Positions 52,701-63,600 of a DNA stretch of 64,000 nucleotides are shown here, piece after piece (the first letter of the stretch is position 1; each line of letters starts with the position of its first letter). The position numbers and the translations under genes are program-made. The stretch is taken from NCBI GenBank assembly GCA_963402885.1, contig OY727097.1:7068001-7132000 (forward strand), written 5' to 3'. Under the pieces are notes generated by a model. The model was not told where the DNA came from and searched no databases. It saw only the letters and a program-made list of their open reading frames with translations. This DNA comes from Antedon bifida. Taxonomy: Eukaryota > Echinodermata > Crinoidea > Comatulida > Antedonidae.

Positions 52701-55700
52701 TAGTACATTGTACAGACTACTGCAGAGGCAGTAAGTACCAGGTTTTATTACATAATGAACATAATTTAAATACTACTGTTATATAATTTAATCACCTTTT
52801 TATACATTATGATTTATTATAATTCTCAAAAAGAAAATCTCAGAATTTATAATGTATTAATTTTAATTTGAAAATGAAAGAATTATTTGAAATGAATTGA
52901 AAAATGCTAATTACTACTACAGATACAAACGATTTTCTTCAAAGAATTTCACATTCAAATGTCATATATCCTGGTTTGAATATTAAATTGGTTTCTTGAA
53001 ATTGTCACATGGGTAGTTACTTTTGGGGAGGGGGGTTTGCGCGCCAGAGAAATGTTATTTCTTACCTGTCCATCAATAGAAGCATCAATTAAAATTGGTT
53101 CCTGAGTCGGAAATGATGTCGAGATGGAAGACATTAAATAATTTGTTTCTACAAAACCAATAGCTTCCTAAAAGAAATAATTATATTCAAAATAAATAAC
53201 AATTCAAATTACTATATTTACAATAGATGTGTTGCTAGACACAAGTTAGTGAAACTAGTTATTTAGTTATTAGGTAATATTAAAGTAAATGAATAAGGTG
53301 TAGTACTACATTTATATACACCACTATACTCTATATACTTTTTTCTCTTTTGTGGCGTAAACACCACTTTTATTGACATTAATATCATTCCATGTCATCA
53401 CCATAAAATCATCGTATTATCTTCATTATTATTATTGTTCATTTCTAATGTCATTACAATTTTATCAACTTCAACAGTAACTTTTTTAAATTTTGTAAAT
53501 TCACTCTATATTCCATATTATTTCCTTTTTTCCCTTAAATTTCTTATATTTTTCTATACTACTATTACAAAAGAAGTTTAAAAAGCAAAACAAATTTAAA
53601 AGACAATTATGCATTAACTGCATCGTTAAACATTTTGTTTCCAACACATCGTTATAACATATTTAATTTCCTTATACATGATTATCATATATCCAATTTT
53701 CAAATATTTTACACAGAAATAACAATTTTGTTTTGTGAGATTTTCATATATTTTTTTGTCATTGTAGAACTCTTGTTTTACAATTTATATATATACACGA
53801 TAAAACAAATAAAAACCATAATAAATCAGTACCAGTACTTTCTTTTCTGATACAATAGTATCAGATTAGAATAATCATATTAGCATAATAGTATGCCTTA
53901 CACCACTATACTTTCATACCACAACAGGGAACATTTTGATTAGCTGATCAATCTGAATTTGGAGAATTTGTATTACATTTTTGTCTATCATGATAATGCG
54001 TAGCATTGGTATTGTGTAGCACTTGGCTATGCTACACTCGCGAAATATATACCCTGAATAGAATACACTTTTTTTTGTAGTCACTTACTTTAGCAATTGG
54101 GAATGAAGCTAAGTGTTTTGGGTTCAATGCACTTCCTTCATTGCTTTCAATATTAATTAAAACACTGCTTTTAGGGCGTCTGAAAAGATTACCAGCTAAT
54201 AGACCGCTCCACTTGACATCCTGTAAAAAAATTAACAAATCTTAAGTCAAGAATATGTATTAATTTTTGTATTTATTCAACTTCTCACACATACATTAGT
54301 GAAGGATAGGACCAACAAGTGGTAAACACCTCTAAAACGGTCCAGTCCCAATTGTACAGTGGCTATGTGTGTACAAGTACACCGTAACCCCCCTACTCAC
54401 CTCAAAAGATGTACTAGGTTCTTTAAAGTACACATGAGTTAGATGTGTACACTGGACCTACGGTACGGTTTATAGTCCTTATCCGAGAAGACTTGTTCTA
54501 CCACCAGAACCAAAGAGCGAGTGAGCCTCGAACTCTTGACGATGTTAGGGCTACATAATTACGGTTCCTCTGTCTTAACCGCTCAGACACTCATTCAAAA
54601 TATCAATATGTATGAATGATACATTAATACTGTACATAATTTCTAAATGAAAATGTCTTCATCTTCATCATGTTGATAATGACGGAACTAGTAGTCAGTT
54701 TGGTGGCAGTCTTCACAGCTGGTTTAGTTTTAATTTTTTTATTCTTATTCTTCTTTTTATTTTTAAACAAAATTATTTATTTTTAAACGGGGAGACTCGA
54801 GTTGGTGGGGTGCTTACCTTTGAAGGAGATAGACCCAATGATAGAGTTAAAACATCTTGAATTTCATCTGCATTGATTGGTCCAGCATTAGAGTCAAATT
54901 GCACAGACTTAGGTGCATTGAGTACAAACAAGGTATTTTCACATAAACCTGTAAAGTAAAATTTGTTAATATATATTAGTTTACTTCACTTTATCATTTA
55001 ATCAGTCTTAAATTCCAAACTACTGTGTGTCAGCCGAGTCCAGATTGGTCGATTGAAATAGTTAAGTTTAAACTGATTTGTTTGACCAACTGGTTGGTGC
55101 AGCATTGTATTTAGGGATAGAATTTTGAGAGTCATTTTAATATTAATTAGGATAATCTTAAACTAGTTTAGTAACAATATTAAATAATCACAATGTGGTT
55201 CATCGGTTCTCCATCATAACATTTCACTTAATGCCCTACTGTAGATAGGCATACAGCTTGCCTACTGTATGCTACTTTGTATAATTAATATAGGGGCTAG
55301 GAAATTTAGGACTAGGCCTATCATGGAGTAAAGAATTTTATTCTTTACTCCATGGCTACCTAGGCCTATATAGCCTATAGGCTATATACAAGATTTTTTT
55401 TATTTTATTTTTTTTATATTTTAATAATTAATAATATTAATATTCATTAAATTAGAACACTTGTATTGACTAAATAAAACCTCACAAGTTTCTTACATAT
55501 ATCCAAACTAGACATATATATAACCAAACCTACAGACCTAAAGTTGTGTAGGCCTCTTACAATGTACGCCGTGTATACTATGGATCGCAGGAAAACCAAT
55601 CGCCTCTCGTCGCCACCACTATCCACCATGCAGCACAAACACATAAACACAACCACATCGCCTAGCTAGGCCTAGCCTACACAGTACGTACATCGTATTT

Positions 55701-55850
55701 CTTTATAATCCATCAGCTTAAACATTATTTTATAAATATAGTATGCACTTCAAAGATAACTAATGTATTTTAATCTCTTAAAAGCTTACCTGAAGATATA
55801 AAAATAGCTAAAAACCCGCACACTAGAAATCGGATTTTCGCGACAGCCAT
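49769..55850 (-). CDS. ATP6AP2: ATP6AP2, (pro)renin receptor / V-ATPase accessory subunit (eight exons)
   Basis: Exons in coding order: 55850-55790, 54948-54818, 54220-54089, 53167-53066, 52308-52114, 51335-51186, 50644-50531, 49960-49769; phases agree, 358 residues (human 350). It is a type I membrane protein that helps assemble the V-ATPase membrane sector; in vertebrates it also binds prorenin and serves Wnt signalling. Residues 1 to about 21 are a signal peptide (MAVAKIRFLVCGFLAIFISS). WSGLLAGNLFRRP matches human WPGLAVGNLFHRP. A minimal furin site RMGR|SIL (286-289) lies where human has RKTR|TIL. The membrane segment is about 315-338 and the tail MDPGDTIIYRMTSQRIKMD is almost the human one. 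Family A MITEs sit in introns 5 and 7. Confidence 0.96.
50355..50483 (+). mobile_element. MITE family A copy (ATP6AP2 intron 7)
   Basis: TAAAGATCTGTCCACACTAT start, ATATGGACATGATGATGTCA interior, TAGGCAGAGCTTTAG end. It lies 48 bp from exon 7. Confidence 0.8.
51639..51835 (+). mobile_element. SINE with class II tRNA-like head (ATP6AP2 intron 5)
   Basis: Head 51639-51718: GACCAAGTGGTTAAG (box A-like), GTGGA...TCCAT anticodon stem with loop ACCATAA, an extra arm, and GGGTTCGCAACTC (box B-like); the outer GAGTGAGT pairs with ACTCACTC. The long variable arm points to a Ser/Leu-type tRNA source. The body (CACTTTAAAAACCTAG) matches the SINE at 54292-54597. Confidence 0.65.
51847..52004 (+). mobile_element. 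MITE family A copy (ATP6AP2 intron 5)
   Basis: CTAAAGCTCTGTCTACACTT start, ATAGACATGATGTCATACCA interior, TTTGATAGTGTAGACAGAGC end. One of the best preserved copies, 12 bp beyond the preceding SINE. Confidence 0.88.
52313..52427 (+). repeat. Tandem duplication, about 58 bp, two copies (ATP6AP2 intron 4)
   Basis: AAATATGTGTAATGGTTTCA and AAATATGTGTAATGCTTTCA start the two units; both run to TCTCCATAAAAATA. The second unit has an extra internal TTTTCATTTCA. Confidence 0.75.
52547..52768 (+). repeat. 111-bp tandem duplication, two copies (ATP6AP2 intron 4)
   Basis: TGTATAGACTTATGAATGAT starts at about 52549 and 52660. Both copies continue through CTACTGCAGAGGCAGTAAGT and CAGGTTTTATT. About 90 percent alike by eye. 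Confidence 0.85.
54292..54597 (-). mobile_element. SINE with class II tRNA-like head, longest copy (ATP6AP2 intron 2)
   Basis: Head 54513-54597 on the minus strand: GTCTGAGCGGTTAAGACAGA, a long extra arm, and AGAGTTCGAGGCTCACTCGC, of Ser/Leu type. The body continues to about 54292 with TCTTCTCGGATAAGGACTAT, GTGTACTTTAAAGAACCTAG, TGAGTAGGGGGGTTACGGTG and AGCCACTGTACAATTGGGAC. It defines the family also seen at 51639, 13320 and perhaps 25320. Confidence 0.7.
55322..55354. mobile_element. Mini-hairpin element (33 bp), no clear target duplication (ATP6AP2 intron 1)
   Basis: CATGGAGTAAAGAAT, loop TTT, ATTCTTTACTCCATG. The arms are identical to those at 13376-13405. The neighbouring 7-mers are GGCCTAT and GCTACCT, which do not match. 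Confidence 0.7.
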
Positions 55851-56260
55851 TTTTTCTTGGGATTACGATCGGGTCATGTGTGTCATGTGATAATGGTGGT
55901 CATGTGATATACAGTACTCGGCGACGACTCGCATGAAAAAAGTAAATAACAAGTTTTGAAATTGAACATTTTTCTTCCGCGAAGACAAGAAATATTACCT
56001 TTCATTAATATAAATAATATTATGTCAATATTTCTTAACTTTATTTATGTAACAAGCATTTTATCAAGTTTACTTTGGTTGATAAAATCACCGAAAGCGC
56101 ACTCTCCGGCCGGCCCCACGAGTCGTGACGACGACGCGTCGACACACCACCGTCGACGACACGCCGTGCGACGCACGCGTAATTAAAGCATTATCACAGT
56201 GTGGTGGTGGTGGGTACGGTGGTGGTGTACGTACGACGTGTCCCCCCGCGATTTATTTAT
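55851..56260 (-). promoter_or_regulatory. ATP6AP2 promoter region
   Basis: Directly upstream of the ATP6AP2 ATG. TCATGTGATAATGGTGGTCA with repeated CATGTGA words lies at 55876-55908, resembling E-box/CLEAR-type sites (TCACRTGA) of lysosomal genes, though not exact. Then comes a CG-rich island at about 56100-56180 (GTCGTGACGACGACGCGTCG). No gene on the other side was found. Confidence 0.4.
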
Positions 56261-56299
56261 AAAAAAGAGCAAGCTTTCTATGAAATTCAGGCTACCATA

Positions 56300-58390
56300 C
56301 TACTAGCTAACTAGGTTGGTAAATTTGTCTACATGTTTTTAATTATCGGTTGTGGTAGGCCTATATTATATCAAATCTACAGTAGTGTAGGTAGGGCAAT
56401 AATGCCTACTACCTAGGAAGTAGGTCCTCCTAGCTAGCTAGCTAGAGAGATCTATCTACAGCTGCTAGGGTGAGGCTAGGTAGGCCTAGGCCTGCTGCTG
56501 TGGGCCACCACTATGTTGGCTGGCTATAGGACTAGGCCTAGGCTAGTAATTTAGATTAACAGTACCGTAGGCCTACTCAGTATTGTATTTTTTCAGTAAG
56601 TGATTTGCCTAGGCCTAGGTATTCTATTAATAAATATTATAGGCCTATATTATTGGATTTTATAATTAATAATATATATAAAGCCTAAAAAGAAGCAAGA
56701 TACTGTGCTGACCAATCATTAATCATTATCCAGGCCTAGCTAGGGCCAGTTAATACTATAGTAAATCCTCAATAAAGGGTAGTATCTATCTAGGCCTAAT
56801 AGGCCTAGGTAGTCAGTTTCTTGTATCACTCACTCATCTTTCTTTTATTAATGTGACTGTGCAGTAACCTAAATTTTTATTTATTTCTCTCTGATATTTT
56901 TTTTTTCTCTGCACCAAACTGTGATACATTCATAAAACTGATTTGCGCTCTCTATATTATATAGACAAACTATTAAGCCTATCGCATCGTAAAACATATC
57001 CGCGTGATCGGGTGGATAATTTCGATGTCGTCAATAGGCGGCCTATATAAAATTTAATAACATATTATGTAGTAAAATTACATTATTTAGCCGGCCTATT
57101 GTTACTTAGCCAAAACGTCCCGTGCGAAAGGCAACGGACCTACACCAATCAATTTTTGAATTGCTTGAGCTGCCTTGAGACGGGGTTTTTTTTTTTATTA
57201 GGGCCTATATATAGAAATAATATTTGGAATATTATTAGGCCTGCCACCTAATATTATTATATAAGCTCTACCATGCCAACATCATTAATAATGTACTTTT
57301 AATATTGCATATTGCAGTAATGTAGGCCTATGTATAGCCTAGCCCATGACTAAAGTGTGTGATCGGAATTCATTACATTAGTTATACACCAATAATTATA
57401 ATTCTAGCTAAGGATAGTGACGTAGATACTAATACATTATTTACTGTTTTATATTTGTGATAGTTGTTCTGATTGCGTGATCTAGGTTCGTGTCGTCGTC
57501 GTGAGATATGTTAAATACATACTGTAGTTCGAATGAATTACACACAACATCAATAATGTATCTCCGGGATAACAGAGTAGATATTGGATTTCATAATCGT
57601 TGATGTTATTTCAGTTTCGATGTTGTGTCTTATTTGTTTTCATAAAGCTTAATCATTGAAATACGAACGATCTGTGTTTTGATGTAATTAGTGCTTTAGT
57701 CTAAATGTCTGAACTATATAAAAGATTTATTTATAGCCCTTCCTCCATCATTTAATCAATCGTTGCTTTTATTGTTTTTTTTTGTAGTTTTTAAAATTGA
57801 AAACATTGTGAAGTTATTCATGTATAACGCGATCGTTCTAATAATCTGTTGATAAAAAAAACACTGCAAAAATTGTTTTTGTAGTAACTAGAATTATTAA
57901 TAGATAAAGAGTCACGTGTGAGCTAGGCCTGTATTTTATGTTAATGCGCGTGATGATGAATTAAATGTTTTCTTTTCATTTAGACCTAGGTATCACTTTA
58001 TTTTACTTCTAAGAAATGTTGGCATGACAATGTATTTTTGTATAGAAATAGGTTTTAGGCCATATGGACTCATAAATGTTTATTGTATCCGTATTATTAA
58101 GATAATTATTAATAAAAGAAAGATACACCAGTGTTTAAGCCAATTCTACTTTTATTTTGTATAAAAAGTTTTACCCATGTTGTCCTCCGTGTAAGTGATA
58201 CTGTGTTTGTGAATTGGCCTTTTTAAAATAAACTATGCGGTCTTACATTGTAAAGTATTACCATTTGACGAAATAAGGAGACTTCATATTCCAGTAGTAG
58301 ACAGAGTAGAGCTTTAGACATGGCGCGCTCTATTGATTTAGTGCCACTCATTCATTCATGTTGTGGGTCGTGTGTGTGCGTCTTAATTGA
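56300..58390. other. AGGCCT-rich, gene-free DNA
   Basis: AGGCCT or TAGGCCTA occurs many times between 56350 and 57340. No exon was recognised. On the minus strand 57188-57110 reads as RLKAAQAIQKLIGVGPLPFA in a short open stretch; this is not recognised and is probably chance. Confidence 0.4.
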
Positions 58391-58392
58391 GT

Positions 58393-58543
58393 CTAAAGCT
58401 CTGTCTACTAAACTAGTTTGACAAAAAAGTGATGTGTCCAATGGTAGTGATATGCCCAAATATAGTTGACATGACATCATCATGTTCATATATGGGCACA
58501 TCACATTTTTTGTCACATAAAGTTTGATAGTAGACAGAGCTTA
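58393..58543 (+). mobile_element. MITE family A copy (56-64 kb region)
   Basis: CTAAAGCTCTGTCTACTAAA start, GACATGACATCATCATGTTC interior, AAGTTTGATAGTAGACAGAG end. A scrap of a similar end (TAGACAGAGTAGAGCTTTAG) lies at about 58296. Confidence 0.82.
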
Positions 58544-58544
58544 A

Positions 58545-60590
58545 TGAAGAACTCACGTATTATAAAAATGTTCCTCATCAATTTTAGCTGATTTCAAGTT
58601 TATTTTTCTTTACAATGATGTAATGTAACCGACAACAATCGTTTTTTTTTTTTGGTGATTACTATTGCAGTATTGTATCTAATATCCATGATTATAAGAG
58701 CGCGAAGTATAACCGACCTATGGCGTGGAGACGGCGTCGAAACACAGACGCCATAGATCTTGAACTTAATTGCTAATTAGACAAATCATTTTAATGGACG
58801 ATTTGTGGCGCGATGTTAACTGTTATTAAGCATCTGAAATTAGCTATTTAGATTTTAGAGTGATAAATATTACATTGTTCGTTTTATTGTGACCGTTACT
58901 CACGACTATGCAACGATCGGCATAGAAAAATGCACATCTGATCTGAAAGAAATTAAGCGCTCGGAAACAGTACGAAATAATTGCCAAACAACAGAGGGCG
59001 TGCTATTTAATAATTTGGCCCATATTGAAGATACAGAAAACTCGAGATTTTAATAAGTTTTTGCGATGTGTAACAATGTATCGATTCAAATGAAAATCAA
59101 CAGGTATAGTATATGTTGGTCTTGCAAATTAAAGAAAATTGTGGACGTTCATTGTGTACAATTACATACAAACATTTAAAAAAGCAACTTTGCAAGTATT
59201 TTTTTGATATTAGGCCTATATGCTTTTATCAGAGATTTAGTTTATAACTGCACTTGCATATATCAATTAACTTCTTGTTCTCTCCAATGAGAGATTTTAT
59301 TCAGTATATGCGGGCCACCAGCCCTATAATACAAGTGTTATAAGTTTTACCATGAACATTAGATAGGTGCACGATTAACAAACGCGTGTCAGTGAGTTAC
59401 CGACAGATGTGTATGCCAAAACCGTGGCTGTTCACGGTCAGTAAATTCCTATCAGTGTTCGTTTTTCGATGTCGGTAGATGTAAAATTTGACACAAAACA
59501 CAATACCTAGGTCATATTCTGTGCATGAGATTTAATTTAATTATTTGATGATAGCTGTTTGGATCAAAATATAATGTCTACAACAACTCAAAGCAGCCGC
59601 GTTGCAAGAACTCTGAAAGGAGACTAAGTTTTAATAAAAGGAATCACGAATGATTTCCACAGATTTCAGTTGACCCGTCAAATAACGGTTTATTATGATT
59701 GTTATATTTTCGCGCTGCTTAGACAGTTATATTCGAGAGAACGGAAGCATTAGGAAACAGTTACCATGCGGTATACCGTAGTCAACTATAAGCTATAGCT
59801 TAGTTTACTACGGCTAAAAATGGGTATTTGGAAACTCGGACTGGGCATGCGCACACCCCAAAGCACGTCTGGGAAAAGAGAGTCTATGAAAACATTTGCT
59901 GATATGGCAAAGTCCGCCAAAATACTAAATCCATGCTCAAACCATTCAAACAACAATTCAGTTTGTCTGACGTAAATCAGTTTGGCTAAATTCCAACAAG
60001 CATCATCATTTTTGATATTTTAGATGAACTTTGAAATAAGGTCGCACGGCCAAGAAAACCAAGAATAACAGTTTGTTATAATTCATAAACTCTGTAGACG
60101 GTTCAGTTACTTATCAGCTCGTCCTATTTAGGCCTACGAGATAAATCAATTCTGCAACATCATCGGTTTTTTTTTTCAATCTGGTTTTCGTTATATTTTG
60201 GAGCGTATTTAATGTTTTACTTTACAGTTATGTGTTTATATGACACTATTTGTTCTTATTGTTTTTTATGCTTGAAAAATACATTTTCTCACGTTGTTTC
60301 GAAATTGATATTATTATGAGTGCAAGACACGTCTATCTAGATTATATCCCGTGACATGATTTATGCTAAACGTTTGTCATTTACGTCAAAATTAAGCCAG
60401 CATAGATTATCTTGCGTATGCTTAGATTACTCCCGTCACCCGCAAAAACCTAAACAGGCTATTCTCTTATAAATAAGTAAAATAATCATTTCAATAACGA
60501 GACATCGAGTAGTCTGGCTTTAATGATTATGCCTTTCTCGAGCGAGCAAAGGCATACAGTATTGTAATCTCTTTTCTCTGCGAAACAAAA
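58545..60590. other. Gene-free DNA, nothing recognised
   Basis: No exon or repeat family. One AGAGGGCG word is at 58993-59000. It could be intron or upstream region of a gene beyond the window. Confidence 0.4.
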
Positions 60591-60597
60591 AATACAT

Positions 60598-60936
60598 CTT
60601 AAAGATGTATTGTCCCCCGGAAAAATAATTTGTTTAAATTTTGTTGTTCAATATACCATTTTAATGTCACCTAATAGTTATTCACTTTGACCAAAAATTG
60701 GATGGGTAAACAAATAATTTACCTGAAAAAACTGTAATTTAAAGCAAAAAATAGTCAAATTGGTTTTGGTTGTATTTAACCGTTTAATTCGTCATATTAT
60801 GAAGTGAAAACATTATTTTTGGGGTTTTTTTTCTACGGAAGTGATTAAGTTTGTTAAAACTACAAAATGGCATATTCCAAGTCTGATTTTATTAATCTTC
60901 ATTTTTCAAGTTTTTGGGGGACAATACATCTTTAAG
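60598..60936 (-). mobile_element. MITE family B, complete copy, reverse orientation
   Basis: CTTAAAGATGTATTGTCCCC at the left and GGGGGACAATACATCTTTAA at the right; the interior is the inverse of the copy at 9543-9899 (CATTTTAATGTCACCTAATA, TTTGACCAAAAATTGGAT). 339 bp, no open frame. Confidence 0.85.
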
Positions 60937-60989
60937 CGAACGAAGGCATGTTTGACAAATGATTTACGTTTAGTTACAAAACATAAAAG

Positions 60990-61229
60990 TGTATAAAGCT
61001 CTGTCTCGCTCTCAAACGTTAATTGTTGAATATTACTGGGCACATTGAAGGACAATAAGTTACCATACTAAAGCTCTGTCTACACTACCAAATGTTATGT
61101 GACAAAAAAATGTGTGCTCATATTATGGACATGATGATGTCATATCACTACCATATTTTGTCATATCACTACCATATTTGGGCACATCACACTTTTTTTG
61201 TCAAACTAGTTTGATAGTGTAGACAGATG
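60990..61229 (+). mobile_element. MITE family A copy next to a second, worn end
   Basis: The good copy is 61068-61229 (CTAAAGCTCTGTCTACACTA to TTTGATAGTGTAGACAGA, with a duplicated CATATCACTACCATATTT word). A worn start, ATAAAGCTCTGTCTCGCTCT, lies just before it at about 60994. Confidence 0.85.
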
Positions 61230-61487
61230 AAAATTTTCTCAGACAACGGATGTGGATAGAGGTGCTTGTCACCTGTTCATCCCTTTCTTTTCGCTGCCTT
61301 TTATGTTATGTTATGTGCAGTGATAAAGTTTGATAAATAAAACATAAAATAAATACTCTATTTAATTATTACAGTAAATTTGATCACGAATATAGCGCTC
61401 ACCATTGTTGACGAGTGTCGGAATTGTCATCTATATAAAATAATATGTAGTACTATGTTTTTATAATTTTTGCATCACTGTTAAGAT

Positions 61488-61717
61488 ATTTTAGTTTTTA
61501 ATAGATATCTCTATTAATAGAGATATCTCTATTAATAGAGATATCTCTATTTAAAACTAAGATATCTTAGTTTTAAATAGAGATATCTTAGTTTTTATTA
61601 GAGATATCTTAGTTTTTAATAGAGATATCTTAGTTTTAAATAGAGATATCTCTATTAATAAAGATATCTTTCTAAAACTAAGATATCTTAGTTTAAAACT
61701 AGGATATCTTTATTTCC
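61488..61717. repeat. Palindromic AGATATCT array
   Basis: About eleven AGATATCT-type palindromes spaced 14-22 bp, joined by CTATTAATAG or TTAGTTTTAAAT words. Nearly every part can pair with a neighbour. The period is irregular, unlike a simple satellite. Confidence 0.85.
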
Positions 61718-61719
61718 GA

Positions 61720-63400
61720 ATAAATGACAGCTTGGCGTGCCATAGTGACGTCATCACTGCATGGCTTATCACCTATTTTTACTTTATTACTTTAGTAGTG
61801 CTAGGAGAAACAGTGCAACATCCCGTCAGTAATTGACGCGTTTTTAACGAGTAATACAATCGAAATAATCATTAACTGAACACGCACGCATGCACATTGA
61901 ATGAAGTCACGTTACGTATTTTACAAAATGCTATTCACAAATTGTGAGTAACATCCTACTGAGTAATACAATTCCGAAATTCTCTGAAATGCACGTTTGT
62001 CCTTGTTTGTTATCATTAAATTAAAAATTAATTTTGGTATAATTCTTTAAAATTGAATGTTGTGTGTTTTCGTGAATTTGAATGCGCCCAATAAATTGTG
62101 TGATCTCGTGGGGTTTTAGTAAGTCATTATGGCGGTATTTAATATAAGATGTATATTTTTCTTATTTATAGTTTTGTTCCCATAATGCAACGTAATGATG
62201 TAAGGGCGCCGCAAACAAGTTGACCAATTATGACGAATGGATTGTCCAAACTGTATAAATTGTGATCAACTCTTGGGTCATGCCTATACGTTGTTGCGCT
62301 TGGTCTATCCTTACGTTGAACTCTAAAGATGGTCTAATGTTTGCAACAATAAAATAATCGTACATATTGTTGAATATTCATGTTAATTAGTCTGATCAAT
62401 ACTACGTACATAATGCATTGGTATTGCCATCATTGCTTATGCAAATACGATATAGTATACACCGATTGGCAATAGTATATTAGTCAAAAATTTGATTATT
62501 GTTACGAATTGCGCATTTTGCATCGAGATACGTAGACTTGTCCAAAATCTGTATTAGTTATTTTCTTTTGTTAGTCCACCAGCCGGCGTTTCGATTTTTG
62601 TCTGAAAATACGAAATTATAAGCTCAAGTATTATACGTATGAAACGCCGTATGTGCCAAAATAGTTATCTTTTTATTATTATTATTTCTGTCTGAACATA
62701 GACTACGAGATACGGTATAACAGTAAGCCCGTTAAAAACGGATATTCTGATATAGGCCTAGACTTTACAATTGTTTTATTATGTATTTATTTCAAATTAT
62801 TCAATTTTGATTAATATCTATTAATAATGTAGGCTATACATCCGGGTATTATGTTTTCTTTTGTCTTATACTGCCAAGTCTCATTTCGATCGGCACCAAG
62901 GAAAAATATATCATACTTAAACGATTTTGAGTTCAATTGTGACAATCAAACTACGCGTGTGTAGCCTAGAGTAGGAAAGAATTAGTGACATTCTTATTCG
63001 CATCATAATTGTGACAATTAGTAATGGAAAGAGTATAATTGGATAGATAGAACGTCATTTATAAGTCTCTTATTAGTTAAAGCATGGAGGATGCTTAGAG
63101 AATGCGTTAGCGCGGTAATTTGCCCGGCAACTTACAAAACAACCCTTTCTCCCCCTTCGGCCCTTCCCAACAAATCTTTCCGATAATCCAAATCCAATAG
63201 AATAGGACGACCTTGACTTCAAGCATTTATTCAGATCACTGGTTGTTGACATAAATAAATAATTTATTTTAAAAAGATGATTTTTTAAGTACAATAATGC
63301 CAGTGGTGACATATTTCTAGTCTGCCGAATTTGTATAGGATGATTTATAGTTGTAGGCGTCATGATAAAATAAATGCACTGTTCTTATAATAGACAGTTT
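61720..63400. other. Gene-free DNA, nothing recognised
   Basis: AT-rich without recognisable exons or repeats. The open frame at 63073-63363 (minus) has no recognisable family. Confidence 0.4.
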
Positions 63401-63404
63401 ACTT

Positions 63405-63600
63405 ATTTATTTATTTGAATAAACGCCCCGCGTTGAATATACGCTCCCTCGAATAAACTCGCAACCCCCTACCCCCCCCCCCCCCCCCCACCCACATCTC
63501 CATAAAACATCATTTGGAATAAACGCCCCTCGAATAAACGCCCCGGGGCGTTTATTTTTAATAACGCCCGCCACATGCGCATTTAACTGTAAAATCAGCA
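63405..63600. repeat. AATAAACGCCCC repeat with poly-C tract
   Basis: GAATAAACGCCCC occurs three times (near 63417, 63516 and 63531), then inverted as GGGGCGTTTATT; a run of about 18 C lies at 63474-63490. It looks like a dispersed inverted-repeat element; the palindrome CGCCCCGGGGCG marks one inner joint. Confidence 0.6.

Noticed and set aside
57110-57190. Minus-strand peptide RLKAAQAIQKLIGVGPLPFA in an open stretch
   Set aside because: Looks protein-like but has no flanking splice sites that I trust and no recognisable family; treated as chance.
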